A stretch of 64,000 nt of DNA from Treponema ruminis (GTDB lineage: Bacteria > Spirochaetota > Spirochaetia > Treponematales > Treponemataceae), in contig CP031518.1 in the NCBI GenBank assembly GCA_017161305.1, forward strand, positions 496,001-560,000, written 5' to 3'. A program made the position numbers and the translations under genes. The notes below the pieces were generated by a model. The model worked only from the letters and a program-made list of their open reading frames with translations, did no database searches and had not been told where the DNA came from. This document shows, in pieces, positions 47,108 to 57,265 of the stretch (the stretch's first letter is position 1; the number at the start of each line of letters is the position of its first letter).

Positions 47108-47658
47108 TGGATAATTACGTACCACGGCTTAAGAAAGTCTATAAGGACCAAATCGCCCCAGAGCTCTTCAAAGAACTCGGTTACACATCCGTAATGCAGA
47201 TTCCAGCCATCAAAAAGGTTGTTGTCAGCATGGGTGTTGGCGAAGCTCTCACTAACAAGAAACTCCTTGACGCCGCAGTAGCTGATATTAGTCAGATTAC
47301 TGGACAGCATGCTGTAAAGACTAGAGCGAGAAAGAGTATTGCTAACTTCAAGCTTCGTGAGGGCAACGAAGTAGGTGTAATGGTAACATTGCGCGGTAAC
47401 AACATGTATGAATTCTTGGACCGCCTCATCAATGTTGCATTGCCTCGTGTTAAGGATTTCCGCGGAATCAAGGCTACTGGTTTTGACGGACACGGAAATT
47501 TCTCTCTTGGTATTACTGAACAGATTATCTTCCCAGAAATCGACTTTGATAAAATCACTAAGATTGCTGGTATGAATATTTCTATCGTAACTAGTGCAAA
47601 AACTGACGCTGAGGCTAAGGCACTTCTTACTAAGTTCAACATGCCGTTCAGAAAGTAG
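47107..47658 (+). CDS. rplE: 50S ribosomal protein L5
   Basis: 183 residues, 5S rRNA-binding protein. [29 protein letters not shown] and [16 protein letters not shown]. Start 47107 overlaps the rplX stop by one base; an upstream in-frame Met at 47089 lies wholly in rplX. Confidence 0.97.
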   Translation: MDNYVPRLKKVYKDQIAPELFKELGYTSVMQIPAIKKVVVSMGVGEALTNKKLLDAAVADISQITGQHAVKTRARKSIANFKLREGNEVGVMVTLRGNNMYEFLDRLINVALPRVKDFRGIKATGFDGHGNFSLGITEQIIFPEIDFDKITKIAGMNISIVTSAKTDAEAKALLTKFNMPFRK

Positions 47659-47667
47659 TGAGGAATC

Positions 47668-47853
47668 ATGGCTAAGAAATCAATGGTTATCAAGGCTGCC
47701 CGCACACCAAAATATAAGACACGAGAATACAATCGCTGTCAGATTTGCGGTCGCCCTCGCGGTTATTTGCGCAAGTTTAAGATGTGCCGTATTTGCTTCC
47801 GCAAAATGGCAAGTGAAGGCCTGTTGCCAGGCGTAACAAAATCTAGCTGGTAG
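47668..47853 (+). CDS. rpsZ: 30S ribosomal protein S14, zinc (type Z) form
   Basis: 61 residues with the two Cys pairs CQIC and CRIC that bind zinc, the short C+ form of S14. GAGGAA precedes the ATG. Same position as in other spc clusters. Confidence 0.96.
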   Translation: MAKKSMVIKAARTPKYKTREYNRCQICGRPRGYLRKFKMCRICFRKMASEGLLPGVTKSSW

Positions 47854-47866
47854 TGGAGGAATAGAA

Positions 47867-48265
47867 ATGAGTGTATCAGACCCAATCGCAGACATGCTGA
47901 CTAAGGTTCGTAACGCTGTTCAGGCTCGCCACGAAAAGGTTGATGTTCCAACATCAAAACTTAAGCTGGAAATTGTTAAGATCCTGAAAACAGAAGGTTA
48001 CATTAAAAATTTCAAGAAAGTTCAGGAAGAGGGAAAAAACATCATCCGCATCTTCTTGAAGTATGATGATTCAAATAATCCGGTTATCCACGGTGTAGAG
48101 AAAATCTCAACACCAGGTCGCCGTGTTTATTCTGGTTACAAAGATTTGCCACGTATCTACAATGGCTTGGGAACATTGATTGTTTCTACTTCTGCTGGTG
48201 TTACAACTGGTAAGAAAGCAAGCGAAAAGATGGTCGGCGGCGAATTGGTTTGCAAAGTCTGGTAA
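47867..48265 (+). CDS. rpsH: 30S ribosomal protein S8
   Basis: 132 residues. Primary 16S binder and, in E. coli, repressor of the spc operon. [17 protein letters not shown] and the end [14 protein letters not shown] precedes the ATG. Confidence 0.97.
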   Translation: MSVSDPIADMLTKVRNAVQARHEKVDVPTSKLKLEIVKILKTEGYIKNFKKVQEEGKNIIRIFLKYDDSNNPVIHGVEKISTPGRRVYSGYKDLPRIYNGLGTLIVSTSAGVTTGKKASEKMVGGELVCKVW

Positions 48266-48277
48266 TAGGAGGAAGGT

Positions 48278-48817
48278 ATGTCAAAAATTGGTAAGCTTCC
48301 TGTTGCTATTCCAGCGGGAGTTACAATCACTGTAAACCCGGGCCTTGTTACTGTTAAAGGTCCAAAAGGCGAACTCAAAGAGAAAATCAACAACCTCGTA
48401 ACTGTTGAAGTTAACGGTTCAGAGTTGTTGGTAAAACCAGTTGATGAGTCAAAAAATGCTGGTGCAGCTCACGGCTTGTACCGCAACCTCATTCATAACA
48501 TGGTCGTAGGTGTTACAACTGGATTCACAAAGACACTTGTTATCACAGGTGTTGGTTACCGTGCAGAAGTTAAAGGTAAAGAACTTGTAATGAACCTCGG
48601 ATATTCATCTGACTTCATCGCAGTTATTCCTGAAGGTCTTACTGTTACAGCAGACGCTGCTGGTAAAGTTACTATCAGCGGTATCTCTAAGCAGTTGGTA
48701 GGTGAATTTAGCGCTCAGATTCGTAAATTGCGTGCTCCAGAGCCATACAAAGGCAAAGGAATCCGCTATGAAACTGAAGTCATCAGACGCAAAGTCGGTA
48801 AAACCGGCGTTAAATAA
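48278..48817 (+). CDS. rplF: 50S ribosomal protein L6
   Basis: 179 residues, near the factor-binding centre. [14 protein letters not shown] and the C-terminal [25 protein letters not shown] precedes the ATG. Confidence 0.98.
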   Translation: MSKIGKLPVAIPAGVTITVNPGLVTVKGPKGELKEKINNLVTVEVNGSELLVKPVDESKNAGAAHGLYRNLIHNMVVGVTTGFTKTLVITGVGYRAEVKGKELVMNLGYSSDFIAVIPEGLTVTADAAGKVTISGISKQLVGEFSAQIRKLRAPEPYKGKGIRYETEVIRRKVGKTGVK

Positions 48818-48831
48818 GGCGGTGTAACACA

Positions 48832-49197
48832 ATGTTCATTAAAAAGATGAATGATAAAGCAAGAAAACGCATGCATCGTAAGATTCACATCCGTAAATCA
48901 ATCTACGGAACTGCTGCTCGTCCACGCCTGACTGTGTACCGAAGCAACACAAATCTTTATATGCAGGTTATTGATGATGATAAGGGACACACCCTTGCTT
49001 CAATTTCTACATTGGAAAAAGAATTTGCTGACCTCAAGCCAAACACTGAGGGCGCAGCAAAGCTTGGTGAAGCATTCGGAAAACGCTTGCAGGATAAAAA
49101 GATTACAACAGTAGTCTTCGACCGCAACGGTTATCTGTATCATGGTGTTGTAAAGGCCCTTGCCGATGGAACCCGCAAAGCAGGTATCATTTTCTAG
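48832..49197 (+). CDS. rplR: 50S ribosomal protein L18
   Basis: 121 residues, binds 5S rRNA with L5. [20 protein letters not shown] and [18 protein letters not shown]. The ATG at 48832 has AAGGCGGTG eight bases upstream; a Met five codons later is possible. Confidence 0.96.
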   Translation: MFIKKMNDKARKRMHRKIHIRKSIYGTAARPRLTVYRSNTNLYMQVIDDDKGHTLASISTLEKEFADLKPNTEGAAKLGEAFGKRLQDKKITTVVFDRNGYLYHGVVKALADGTRKAGIIF

Positions 49198-49205
49198 GAG
49201 AGTCT

Positions 49206-49715
49206 ATGGAACGCCAGAATAAGTTTGAAAAAGAACAGAAAGAGTTCGTTGAAAAACTCGTAAGACTGAACCGTACTGCTAAAACTGTAAAAGGTGGACG
49301 CCGTATGTCTTTCTCAGCTCTTACAGTTGTAGGCGACGGAAAAGGCCGCGTCGGATACGGATTTGGCAAAGCTAACGATGTATCTGAGGCAATTCGAAAG
49401 AGCATTGACAAGGCAAAGAGAAGCTTGATGTTCGTTCCAGTAAAGAACGGAACTTTGCCACACGAGATGCTTGGTAACTATAAGAGTTCTTCAATTCTTC
49501 TTAAACCAGCTTGTCCAGGTACTGGAATCATCGCTGGTGGTACAGTTCGTGCTATCATGGATGCAATTGGAGCTACTGATGTTATTTCTAAGTCTTTGGG
49601 ATCTTCAAGCCCGGTAAACGTAGTTCGCGCTACATTCAACGCTCTTGAGAATCTTATGGACGCTAAAGAGATCGCATCTAACAGAGGTAAATCTCTGCAG
49701 GATATGTGGGGTTAA
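49206..49715 (+). CDS. rpsE: 30S ribosomal protein S5
   Basis: 169 residues, decoding fidelity. [20 protein letters not shown] and [24 protein letters not shown] precedes the ATG. Confidence 0.97.
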   Translation: MERQNKFEKEQKEFVEKLVRLNRTAKTVKGGRRMSFSALTVVGDGKGRVGYGFGKANDVSEAIRKSIDKAKRSLMFVPVKNGTLPHEMLGNYKSSSILLKPACPGTGIIAGGTVRAIMDAIGATDVISKSLGSSSPVNVVRATFNALENLMDAKEIASNRGKSLQDMWG

Positions 49716-49717
49716 TT

Positions 49718-49903
49718 ATGGCTAAGAAAATTAAAGTTACTCTCGTAAAGAGCGTTATTGGTCAGAAACCTGAGAAAAAGGCAACTGTCCGCAGTCTTGG
49801 TCTTAAAAAGATTAGCTCTTCAGTTGTTCACGAAGCAACACCTGCCGTTCTTGGTATGGTAAATGCTGTTGCTCACCTTGTTAAAGTAGAGGAGGCTGAA
49901 TAA
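49718..49903 (+). CDS. rpmD: 50S ribosomal protein L30
   Basis: 61 residues. [20 protein letters not shown] then [10 protein letters not shown], typical of bacterial L30. ATG at 49718 is two bases after the rpsE stop; the frame extends upstream inside rpsE but that start is less likely. One-base overlap with rplO. Confidence 0.94.
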   Translation: MAKKIKVTLVKSVIGQKPEKKATVRSLGLKKISSSVVHEATPAVLGMVNAVAHLVKVEEAE

Positions 49904-50364
49904 TGTCTGATTTTCTTTTGCACGCACCAGAGGGCGCTAACAAAAAGCCGAAGAGAGTAGGACGTGGTTCTTCTTCTGGACTCGGTACAACAGCTGGTAA
50001 GGGAAACAAAGGTCAGCAGTCACGCTCAGGCTCTGCTGTTCCGTATGTAGGCTTCGAAGGTGGTCAGATGCCACTTTACCGCCGCATCGCTCACCGTGGT
50101 TTCTCTAACTACCCTTTCAAGAAAGAGTATGATGTAATTAATGTCGAAGTTCTCGAGCAGAAATTCGCTGCTGGAGAAACAGTAGACAAAGCTTCACTCC
50201 TTTCAAAGGGGTTGATTAGATCAGCAAAAAGCTTGGTTAAAGTCCTCGGAAACGGTGACTTGACTAAGAACCTTACAGTTGATGTAGATAAGGTTTCTGC
50301 TTCTGCAAAAGCCAAAATCGAAAAGGCTGGTGGTTCTGTAAAGTCTGCTGAAGAAGCAAAATAA
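49903..50364 (+). CDS. rplO: 50S ribosomal protein L15
   Basis: 153 residues. Gly-rich N-terminus (KRVGRGSSSGLGTTAGKGNKG) and GFEGGQMPLYRRIAHRGF, an assembly protein of the large subunit. GAGGAGG at the rpmD end is the ribosome site. Confidence 0.96.
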   Translation: MSDFLLHAPEGANKKPKRVGRGSSSGLGTTAGKGNKGQQSRSGSAVPYVGFEGGQMPLYRRIAHRGFSNYPFKKEYDVINVEVLEQKFAAGETVDKASLLSKGLIRSAKSLVKVLGNGDLTKNLTVDVDKVSASAKAKIEKAGGSVKSAEEAK

Positions 50365-50388
50365 AAAAAGTAGGCTTTGGAGACACTC

Positions 50389-51723
50389 ATGGCAAACAAT
50401 CCAGTTGCAAATATGTTCAGAATTAAAGAATTGCGCGATCGCCTCTTCTTTACTTTTGTTGTACTCGTAGTTTTCCGTCTCGGATGCGTTCTTACAATTC
50501 CGGGAATCAATGCTCAGGTCCTCGTAAATTACTTCGAGGAACTTGCAAAGCATAACAAAAACGCGTTTGCCAGCTACATGGACTTTTTTGCCGGTGGTGC
50601 ATTCTCTAACTTTTCTGTGTTCATGCTCGGTGTAATGCCGTATGTATCAACACAGATTATATTGCAGCTTGCGTTGATCATTTTCCCATCTCTTAAGCGT
50701 GCAGCTCAGGAAGATGGCGGTCAGCGCAAAGTTGCAGCTTGGACTCGAATCGGTACAGTTTTTGTATGTCTGATTCAGTCTTTGGCTGTAACTGTTTATG
50801 CGGCAAGTATTCCAAATGCAATCGCACTTGAGAATCAGCTTGCATTTAAGTTGCTCGCAATGCTCACTGTCACAACAGGCGCAATGATTACAATCTGGCT
50901 TGGTGATCAGATTACAGCACACGGTATCGGAAACGGCATTTCAATGCTCATTTTCGCAGGTATCGTTGCCCGATTGCCACACGCTGTTCTTGAGCTCCGT
51001 AACAGAGTTGCAGACGGCTCTCTCAACCCGGTATTCGTAATCATTGTTTTGCTTATGTTCATCGGAATCATCGCTTTTGTTGTTTACGAACAGTCTGGCG
51101 AACGAAAAATTCCAGTGCACTATGCAAAGCGTGTAGTTGGTCGAAAAATGTATGGCGGTCAGAGCACATACATTCCATTCAAAATCAATCCTTCGGGAGT
51201 TATTCCGGTAATCTTCGCATCATCGTTCTTGACTTTCCCGTTGCAGATTGTTTCTAGTCTTGGTAACAATCAGAATTCAGCTCGCTGGATCGCTTCGCTC
51301 TCTGCAAAGCTCAATCCAACAGGTTGGCTCTACAATATCCTTCTCGTTCTGTTGATTATCTTCTTTGCTTACTTCTACACTCAGGTAACACTGAACCCTA
51401 CTGAAATCGCAAAGAATATCCGTGAGAACGGTGGTTCTATCCCTGGAATCAGAACAGACAAAACAGAAGAATATATGCAGAAAGTTCTGAATAGACTTGT
51501 ATTGCCAGGCTCACTTTATCTCGCTGCAATCGCAGTACTTCCAACAATCATCCAGAATCTGTTTGGCTTCCCACAGTCAATTTCTATGTTGATGGGTGGC
51601 ACCTCGCTCTTGATTTTGGTCGGTGTTGATTTGGATACAATGAGTCAGGTTGAAGCTCTTCTTAAAATGCACCATGCAGATGGTCTTGTTAAGAAAGGCA
51701 AATTGAGATCAAGAAATTTGTAA
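50389..51723 (+). CDS. secY: Preprotein translocase subunit SecY
   Basis: 444 residues with ten membrane segments, the protein-conducting channel with SecE. Motifs: RIKELRDRLFFTFVVLVVFR at TM1, GVMPYVSTQIILQL, and the cytoplasmic loop with VVGRKMYGGQSTYIPFKIN. ATG at 50389 has GGAG six bases upstream; a TTG at 50377 is unlikely. adk, map and infA, often next, are missing here. Confidence 0.97.
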   Translation: MANNPVANMFRIKELRDRLFFTFVVLVVFRLGCVLTIPGINAQVLVNYFEELAKHNKNAFASYMDFFAGGAFSNFSVFMLGVMPYVSTQIILQLALIIFPSLKRAAQEDGGQRKVAAWTRIGTVFVCLIQSLAVTVYAASIPNAIALENQLAFKLLAMLTVTTGAMITIWLGDQITAHGIGNGISMLIFAGIVARLPHAVLELRNRVADGSLNPVFVIIVLLMFIGIIAFVVYEQSGERKIPVHYAKRVVGRKMYGGQSTYIPFKINPSGVIPVIFASSFLTFPLQIVSSLGNNQNSARWIASLSAKLNPTGWLYNILLVLLIIFFAYFYTQVTLNPTEIAKNIRENGGSIPGIRTDKTEEYMQKVLNRLVLPGSLYLAAIAVLPTIIQNLFGFPQSISMLMGGTSLLILVGVDLDTMSQVEALLKMHHADGLVKKGKLRSRNL

Positions 51724-51881
51724 AATAAATTCTAAAGAATTTGCAAGAATTTTCCGAATTTTCTTGGTTTTCCTGTAGAATAAGATAGGGATTTTATGGT
51801 ATACTCATCGGACTTGGATTGTAGTTCATTGCGAACTGCCATGATTCAAGCGAAGTATACTATATCCCCAGGGGGACTTTT
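51724..51881 (+). promoter_or_regulatory. secY-rpmJ spacer
   Basis: 158 bp. Contains TATACT at 51802 as a possible -10 without a clear -35, and a stem AGTTC/GAACT (about 51824-51838). It may carry an internal promoter for rpmJ-rpsM-rpsK-rpoA-rplQ. Confidence 0.3.
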
Positions 51882-51995
51882 ATGAAAGTACGAACCAGCG
51901 TAAAGCCCATCTGCGATAAGTGTAAGGTTATCAAACGAAACGGAATCATCCGTATCATTTGTTCAAACCCAAAACATAAGCAGAAGCAGGGTTAA
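51882..51995 (+). CDS. rpmJ: 50S ribosomal protein L36
   Basis: 37 residues, easily missed for size. [20 protein letters not shown] and a final Cys/His (CSNPKH) make the C+ zinc form. GGGGGA precedes the ATG; rpsM follows after 10 bp. Confidence 0.95.
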   Translation: MKVRTSVKPICDKCKVIKRNGIIRIICSNPKHKQKQG

Positions 51996-52005
51996 GGAGT
52001 AACAG

Positions 52006-52377
52006 ATGGCTCGAATTGCGGGAGTTGATCTCCCAAATAAACATGTCTTTGTTGCATTGACCTACATTTACGGTATTGGTCGTTCATCAGCAATGACAAT
52101 TTGTGAAAAGACAAAGATTGATCCAAACAAAATGATGAATGATTTGGATCAGGACGAATTGGCTAAAATCCGTACTTTGATTGACACAGAGTATAAGGTT
52201 GAAGGTCATCTTCGCTCAGAAATCGGTCTTAACATTAAACGTCTGATGGACATCGGTTGTTACCGTGGTCTTCGTCATCGAAAAGGTTTGCCATGCCGTG
52301 GCCAGCGTACACGCACAAATGCACGCACACGAAAAGGTAAGAAGAAGACTGTTGCTAACAAGAAAAAGGCAGTCTAA
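52006..52377 (+). CDS. rpsM: 30S ribosomal protein S13
   Basis: 123 residues, bridges the subunits. [20 protein letters not shown] and the end [21 protein letters not shown] precedes the ATG. Confidence 0.98.
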   Translation: MARIAGVDLPNKHVFVALTYIYGIGRSSAMTICEKTKIDPNKMMNDLDQDELAKIRTLIDTEYKVEGHLRSEIGLNIKRLMDIGCYRGLRHRKGLPCRGQRTRTNARTRKGKKKTVANKKKAV

Positions 52378-52396
52378 TTAGACGGAGGAATAGTTA

Positions 52397-52777
52397 ATGG
52401 CAACCGCAAAAAAGCGAAAGGAAAAGAAGAGCGTATACGAGGGAAATGTTTATATCCAGGCTACGTTCAACAATACTATCGTAACTATTACAGATTTGAA
52501 CGGAAATGCTCTTTCATGGGCATCTTCAGGTGGACTCGGTTTCCGTGGAGCAAAAAAATCAACTCCATTTGCAGCTCAGACTGTTGCTGAAACAGCAGTT
52601 CAGAAGGCTGTAAGCTATGGTCTTCGTGAAGTCCATGTTTTTGTTAAAGGTCCAGGAATGGGTCGAGAGAACGCTGTACGTGCTCTTGGTGCTTTGGGAT
52701 TGAAAGTAAAATCAATCGCTGATACAACACCAATTCCACACAACGGATGTCGTCCTCGCAAAACACGCCGTATGTAA
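52397..52777 (+). CDS. rpsK: 30S ribosomal protein S11
   Basis: 126 residues, platform of the 30[21 protein letters not shown] and the end [11 protein letters not shown]. rpsD, which follows rpsK in E. coli, is absent; a 158-bp spacer leads to rpoA. Confidence 0.98.
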   Translation: MATAKKRKEKKSVYEGNVYIQATFNNTIVTITDLNGNALSWASSGGLGFRGAKKSTPFAAQTVAETAVQKAVSYGLREVHVFVKGPGMGRENAVRALGALGLKVKSIADTTPIPHNGCRPRKTRRM

Positions 52778-52935
52778 CTTTATTTCACCGAGGCAGGAGT
52801 TTCTTCCTGTCTTAGTGAATTATTGTGCTTTAAAAAGCATGGTTACTATCTGATAGTTGTGAAGTCAGAGGGTGAAAATCTTCTGAATGAAACAGTAGCT
52901 CCTGTATGAGCTCTAAGTTTGAAAAAGGAGTTCAG
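52778..52935 (+). promoter_or_regulatory. rpsK-rpoA spacer
   Basis: 158 bp with a stem TTCAC..CAGGA / TCCTG..GTGAA (about 52784-52818) just after rpsK, and AAGGAG before rpoA. It may adjust RNA polymerase alpha relative to ribosomal protein output. No T-run, no clear promoter. Confidence 0.35.
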
Positions 52936-53997
52936 ATGGCTCGAAAAAACTTGCTGAAAGGTTTTAAAAAACCAAAAACCGTTCAGTTCGATCCTCTTGA
53001 AACAAACCCGAATTACGGAAAGTTTACAGCTTATCCTTTTGAGACAGGATTTGGTACTACAATTGGAAATACACTCCGACGTGTACTTCTTTCTTCTATT
53101 CAGGGATACGCAATTTCCTCAGTAAGAATTACATCTTACGATCCTGACGGTGTTCCGCATGTTATTTCAAGTGAATTTGAAACAATTCCTAACGTTTCAG
53201 AAGACACTTTGGAAATCTTGAACAGTCTCAAGCTTATGCGTTTGAGATTGCCGGAAGACGTTGAGCAGGATACAATCCTTTTTGATTTCAAAGGTCCTGG
53301 CACAGTCAAGACTGATGACTTCGCAAAAGAAGGACAGCTTGAAGTTCTTACAAAAGATGTACCAGTCTTCACAATGATGGACGGTGCTCATGTCGAAATT
53401 GAGATTCAGGTTGATTTGGGAAGAGGTTATGTCCCTGCAGAAGTAAACGAGCATTATATCGAAGTTGTTGGTACAATTCCGATGGATGCAATCTTTACAC
53501 CTGTAACAAAAGTAAAATACATGATCGAACCTTGCCGAGTAGGCCAGCGTAACGATTATGACAAGCTTGTTCTTGAAGTATGGACTGATGGAACTATAGC
53601 TCCAGAAGATGCATTGGCTGAAGCTGCAAAAATTGCAAAAGATCACTTCTCAGTTTTTGTAAACTTCAATGACAGTGATATTTCTGGTGGTGATGATTTT
53701 GATGAAGGCGATGAAAAGATTCGTCAGTTGCTTAACACTCCTGTAGAGGAGCTTGAGCTTTCAGTTCGCTCATCAAATTGTCTCAAAAATGCGAATATTC
53801 GCACAATCGGCGAATTGACTAGAAAAACTGAAGATGATATTGCCAAGACACGAAACTTTGGTAAAAAATCACTTACAGAAATCAAGGAAAAGCTCCTCGA
53901 ATGGAACTTGAACTTGGGAATGACTGATTACAGCCATTTGAAAAACTCAGTCAATTTGACAAAGCCAGCACAAAAGGAAGAATCCAATGAGAAATAA
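52936..53997 (+). CDS. rpoA: RNA polymerase alpha subunit
   Basis: 353 residues. N-terminal assembly domain ([20 protein letters not shown]) and C-terminal DNA/activator-binding domain ([20 protein letters not shown]). Start 52936 follows AAGGAG by six bases; a Met ten codons upstream lacks one. Overlaps rplQ by 11 bp. Confidence 0.97.
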   Translation: MARKNLLKGFKKPKTVQFDPLETNPNYGKFTAYPFETGFGTTIGNTLRRVLLSSIQGYAISSVRITSYDPDGVPHVISSEFETIPNVSEDTLEILNSLKLMRLRLPEDVEQDTILFDFKGPGTVKTDDFAKEGQLEVLTKDVPVFTMMDGAHVEIEIQVDLGRGYVPAEVNEHYIEVVGTIPMDAIFTPVTKVKYMIEPCRVGQRNDYDKLVLEVWTDGTIAPEDALAEAAKIAKDHFSVFVNFNDSDISGGDDFDEGDEKIRQLLNTPVEELELSVRSSNCLKNANIRTIGELTRKTEDDIAKTRNFGKKSLTEIKEKLLEWNLNLGMTDYSHLKNSVNLTKPAQKEESNEK

Positions 53998-54493
53998 GAC
54001 GGGATTTAATCCACTTTCACGAACTGCCGCTCATCAGCGTGCAATGTCGCGAAACATGGTTACTTCACTTTTCAGATTTGAGCGCATTACAACTACAAAA
54101 GCAAAGGCTAAGGAAGTTCGTAAGGCTGCTGAAAAGTTGATTACACGCAGTAAAGTAGATTCTGTACACAACCGCCGTACTGCTGCAAAGTTTATTCAGG
54201 ACGAGAAAATCTTGAACAAACTCTTTACAGAAATTGGTCCTCGCATGAAGGATCGCAATGGTGGTTATACACGCATTCTTAAACTCGGTTTCCGTCAGGG
54301 CGATGCCGCTGATGTTGTAATCCTTGAATTGGTTGACTACAAGTTGCCATCAAGCGAAGATGAAGCACCAGCAAAGGCTAAGAAAGCTGATAAAGAAGAA
54401 AAGAAACCAGCTGCTAAAAAAGCTCCTGCAAAGAAAGCTGCATCAAAGGCTAAGACTGCAGAGAAAGCAGCTCCTGCTGAAGAAGCTAAATAA
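53987..54493 (+). CDS. rplQ: 50S ribosomal protein L17 with C-terminal extension
   Basis: 168 residues. The first about 120 are standard L17 ([38 protein letters not shown]). The last about 45 are an Ala/Lys/Glu-rich low-complexity tail ([20 protein letters not shown]) beyond the normal length of 115-130. AGGAAG inside rpoA is the ribosome site. Confidence 0.95.
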   Translation: MRNKTGFNPLSRTAAHQRAMSRNMVTSLFRFERITTTKAKAKEVRKAAEKLITRSKVDSVHNRRTAAKFIQDEKILNKLFTEIGPRMKDRNGGYTRILKLGFRQGDAADVVILELVDYKLPSSEDEAPAKAKKADKEEKKPAAKKAPAKKAASKAKTAEKAAPAEEAK

Positions 54494-54503
54494 GGAGTTA
54501 AGT

Positions 54504-54749
54504 ATGTCTAAGGCACATCGTGGAACTGGAGTTCGCACTGAACCTAATCACGGTCGTGGAAAATGCCCACGCTGTGGAAACGAAAACATCAAAGTTCTTT
54601 ATGAGAAAGAAATTGATGGAAACACTGTAAAAATCTGCAAATTCTGCAACGCTCAGTTGAAGAACATTGCACGCAAAGAAGCTAGAGCTAGCAAAGCCGC
54701 AGCAGCTGCTGCAGCACCAGCAACAGAAGAAGCTTCTGCTGAAGCATAA
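54504..54749 (+). CDS. Small zinc-ribbon protein of unknown function, end of the alpha cluster
   Basis: 81 residues. Basic N-terminus (SKAHRGTGVRTEPNHGRGK), a single zinc ribbon CPRC-x20-CKFC (residues about 21-49), then a basic and Ala-rich tail. AAGGAG lies seven bases before the ATG, and the gene starts 10 bp after rplQ, before the terminator, so it is co-expressed with ribosomal proteins. This and its basic charge suggest an RNA- or ribosome-binding role, by inference only; I do not recognise a named family. A longer frame starting at 54324 lies in another frame of rplQ and is not the real start. Confidence 0.8.
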   Translation: MSKAHRGTGVRTEPNHGRGKCPRCGNENIKVLYEKEIDGNTVKICKFCNAQLKNIARKEARASKAAAAAAAPATEEASAEA

Positions 54750-54772
54750 TAATTAATATCTGATTATGCGTA

Positions 54773-54802
54773 GCCGCTCCTTAATACAGGGGCGGTTTTT
54801 TT
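54773..54802 (+). terminator. Intrinsic terminator ending the S10-spc-alpha cluster
   Basis: CCGCTCC (54774-54780), 8-base loop, GGGGCGG (54789-54795), then seven T. Confidence 0.9.
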
Positions 54803-54845
54803 ATTTTAAATATTTAAATTCCTTTCTAAAAAACTTAAAATAAAA

Positions 54846-54873
54846 TTGTAAAAAAATTGAAATAGTATATAAT
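54846..54873 (+). promoter_or_regulatory. Promoter of the second chemoreceptor gene
   Basis: TTGTAA (54846-54851), 16 bp, TATAAT (54868-54873) in an AT-rich stretch, 54 bp before the ATG. Confidence 0.6.
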
Positions 54874-54927
54874 AGATAGTGGCGTTCACTTTTTCACGAT
54901 CTGAATACCAAAAAATTTGAGGTATTT

Positions 54928-57021
54928 ATGAAAATTTCTAAGTTCTTTCAAACATTACAATTCCGTTTAATTGCTATCGTTTTGGCAATTTTTATAGTTT
55001 CAAATGTTGTTATTGTATCGACAACATTAAATCTTTCCACAAATTCGACATCGAAAACAGTTGCCCGCTTACTTGATTCTGTTACTGACGCTGCGGTCAA
55101 TAAAATCAGCGGTCAGACAGAAAAGCAATTCAGAATGTTACAGGCAATTGCTGAAATGGATATGATCAAAAGTGATGAAGTTCCTCTTTTGGAGAAATGT
55201 CAGCAGCTTACTCGTGTCTCAAAAATGAGCAGTGAATATGAAAATATCGGTTTTTATGACCTTGGTGGAAATAGTTTTACAGCGGCAGGCCAGAAAATTA
55301 CCTTGAAACGTGCTTATATTGATGCGGCAGGAAGAGGTGAAAGATATGTCGCAGATCCGGCAGTCAATCCTGTAACTAACGTACTTTTTCAGATTTATTC
55401 GGTTCCAGTTTTTGATTCAAATAGAAAGCCAGTAGGTTGTGTCACGGCAAATGTTTTGGGTGAGGAGCTTTCAAGGCAGATTGAGAAAATCAGTTTCGGT
55501 GTTTCAGATTCACATGTCCGAGTCGTAAGCCGAAAGACTGGTCACACTGTGGCTTCGACTGTTTTTGATAATGTCCTTGAATTTGCTGATATAACTGAAA
55601 ATGCAGATTCGAGCATTGCGCCGATCCTTAAAAAACTTATGGCGGGCGAGGTCGGAAGCGATATTTTCATAAATAAAGCTGATGGTGAAAAGATGCTTGC
55701 GGCTTATCGGCCAATTCCTAATACAGACTGGTCTGTTTTGGGCGTTTGTGATTATCAGGATTTTTATCACGAACTGACACACATGAGTTCAATTATCGGA
55801 TGGATTTCCATTTTAATGATTGTCGTTGCTTTTGTTTGCGTTGGCGCTACGATGTCAATTAGTTTAAAACCTCTCAAAAATGTCAAAAATGCAATTGAGG
55901 ATGTTGCATCTGGCGATGCAGATTTGACAAAACGAATTGAAAATCGAGGAAATGATGAAGTTTCTGATGTCGTCAAAGGCTTCAATTCGTTCATGGTTAA
56001 GCTTCAGGAGATAATTTCTCAGGTCAAAGGCTCAAAAAGCAATCTTGGAATTGCAGGTCAAAATCTTAAGGCGAGCACGGAAGATACTTCCAGTTCGATT
56101 ACTCAAATTCTTGCAAATATCGAGTCTGTTTATACACAAATTAACAATCAGGCGAACAGTGTTCATCAGACGGCTGGTGCTGTCAATCAGATTGCGTCAA
56201 ATATTGAATCTTTGGAGCGGATGATTGAGAAGCAGAGTTCGGGTGTAACGGAAGCAAGTGCGGCAGTTGAGGAGATGATTGGAAATATTCGGTCGGTCAA
56301 TGCCTCAATGGAAAAAATGTCAAGTTCTTTCATGAGATTGAGTCAGAATGCTCAGAATGGCGCGCAAATTCAGCATGAAGTGAATGACAAAATTGAACAG
56401 ATTAAAAATCAAAGCGAGACTTTGCAGGAAGCGAACGTTGCTATCGCTGCGATTGCAGAACAAACAAATCTTCTTGCGATGAATGCGGCAATTGAGGCGG
56501 CTCATGCGGGCGATGCTGGTAAAGGTTTTGCAGTAGTAGCTGATGAAATTCGTAAGCTTTCTGAGACTTCCGGGCAGCAGTCAAAAACAATTGGTGAGCA
56601 GCTGACAAATATTCAGAATTCAATTTCTGGTGTTGTATCGGCTTCGGTACAGTCGAGTGAAGCTTTTGGAGCTGTCACGGAGCAAATTAAAGAAACTGAT
56701 GAGCTTGTACGTCAGATTAAGGCTGCTATGGAAGAACAGAATGAAGGTTCACAGCAGATAAATGAAGTTCTTCATGCGATGAATGACTCAACTCTTGAAG
56801 TTCGAACGGCTGGTCAGGAGATGTCCGAGGGAAACAAGGCGATTCTTGAAGAAGTCCGTAATTTGCAGGATGCAACTGGCGTTATGCAAGACAGCATGAA
56901 TGAAATGCGGGTTGGTGCCCGAAAAATCAACGAGACCGGCGAAGCCTTGCGTGGAATTGCAAATCAAATGGAAGATTCAATTCAGGAAATTGGTGGTCAG
57001 ATTGACCAGTTCAGGGTATAG
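54928..57021 (+). CDS. Methyl-accepting chemotaxis protein
   Basis: 697 residues, paralogue of the receptor at 21952. Membrane segment about 12-34, Cache-like periplasmic sensor about 36-285, second membrane segment about 289-312, HAMP about 313-365, and signalling domain with [20 protein letters not shown]. Both receptors end in IDQFRV or IDQFKV. Its own promoter and terminator make it a single-gene unit. Ligand unknown. Confidence 0.95.
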   Translation: MKISKFFQTLQFRLIAIVLAIFIVSNVVIVSTTLNLSTNSTSKTVARLLDSVTDAAVNKISGQTEKQFRMLQAIAEMDMIKSDEVPLLEKCQQLTRVSKMSSEYENIGFYDLGGNSFTAAGQKITLKRAYIDAAGRGERYVADPAVNPVTNVLFQIYSVPVFDSNRKPVGCVTANVLGEELSRQIEKISFGVSDSHVRVVSRKTGHTVASTVFDNVLEFADITENADSSIAPILKKLMAGEVGSDIFINKADGEKMLAAYRPIPNTDWSVLGVCDYQDFYHELTHMSSIIGWISILMIVVAFVCVGATMSISLKPLKNVKNAIEDVASGDADLTKRIENRGNDEVSDVVKGFNSFMVKLQEIISQVKGSKSNLGIAGQNLKASTEDTSSSITQILANIESVYTQINNQANSVHQTAGAVNQIASNIESLERMIEKQSSGVTEASAAVEEMIGNIRSVNASMEKMSSSFMRLSQNAQNGAQIQHEVNDKIEQIKNQSETLQEANVAIAAIAEQTNLLAMNAAIEAAHAGDAGKGFAVVADEIRKLSETSGQQSKTIGEQLTNIQNSISGVVSASVQSSEAFGAVTEQIKETDELVRQIKAAMEEQNEGSQQINEVLHAMNDSTLEVRTAGQEMSEGNKAILEEVRNLQDATGVMQDSMNEMRVGARKINETGEALRGIANQMEDSIQEIGGQIDQFRV

Positions 57022-57039
57022 AAAGACTTTTAACGGAAG

Positions 57040-57070
57040 CCGCTCCTTTTTTCAGGGAGCGGTTTTTTTT
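57040..57070 (+). terminator. Intrinsic terminator after the chemoreceptor gene
   Basis: CCGCTCC (57040-57046), loop, GGAGCGG (57056-57062), then eight T. Nearly the same stem as the terminator at 54773. Confidence 0.92.
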
Positions 57071-57101
57071 TGAAAAAAAATCAAAAAAAAATTATTACCC
57101 A

Positions 57102-57154
57102 TTGACATAGTAGGAAATACGCTTTATAGTGTAATTACCTACTAAAGAGGTAGG
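57102..57154 (+). promoter_or_regulatory. metY promoter with inverted-repeat operator
   Basis: TTGACA (57102-57107), 17 bp, TATAGT (57125-57130). TAGTAGG (57108-57114) in the spacer is the inverse of CCTACTA (57138-57144) at the start site, and CCTAC (57138-57142) also pairs with GTAGG (57150-57154). This looks like an operator. Rrf2-type regulators of sulfur genes can use CCTAC-like sites, but the regulator is not identified. Confidence 0.6.
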
Positions 57155-57184
57155 AATAGATTAACAACAGGAGGAAAAAAAATT

Positions 57185-57265
57185 ATGACGGAATTTTTTG
57201 AGAAATTAGTCAGAGAAAATTTTAGATTTGGGAGAATGATTTCCTGTTGTATGATGGCAAGTTAA
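57185..57265 (+). CDS. Leader peptide with Cys-Cys-Met-Met, upstream of metY
   Basis: A 26-codon frame, MTEFFEKLVRE then NFRFGRMISCCMMAS. It has a strong AGGAGG (57169-57174) ten bases upstream, lies about 48 bases after the expected start of the metY transcript, and stops at 57265, 168 bp before metY. Two Cys then two Met codons (57245-57256) next to the stop are what a leader peptide sensing charged Cys-tRNA or Met-tRNA would show. Hairpins follow at 57319-57339 and 57391-57410. Whether it controls transcription or translation cannot be told from sequence. Confidence 0.6.
   Translation: MTEFFEKLVRENFRFGRMISCCMMAS

Noticed and set aside
54324-54503. A long N-terminal extension of the zinc-ribbon gene
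   Set aside because: It is the second frame of the Lys/Ala-rich end of rplQ; the ribosome site is at 54494, just before the ATG at 54504.
57040-57070. Shared stem of the terminators at 54773 and 57040 as a repeat element
   Set aside because: Both are simple intrinsic terminators; a CCGCTCC stem is short enough to arise independently.
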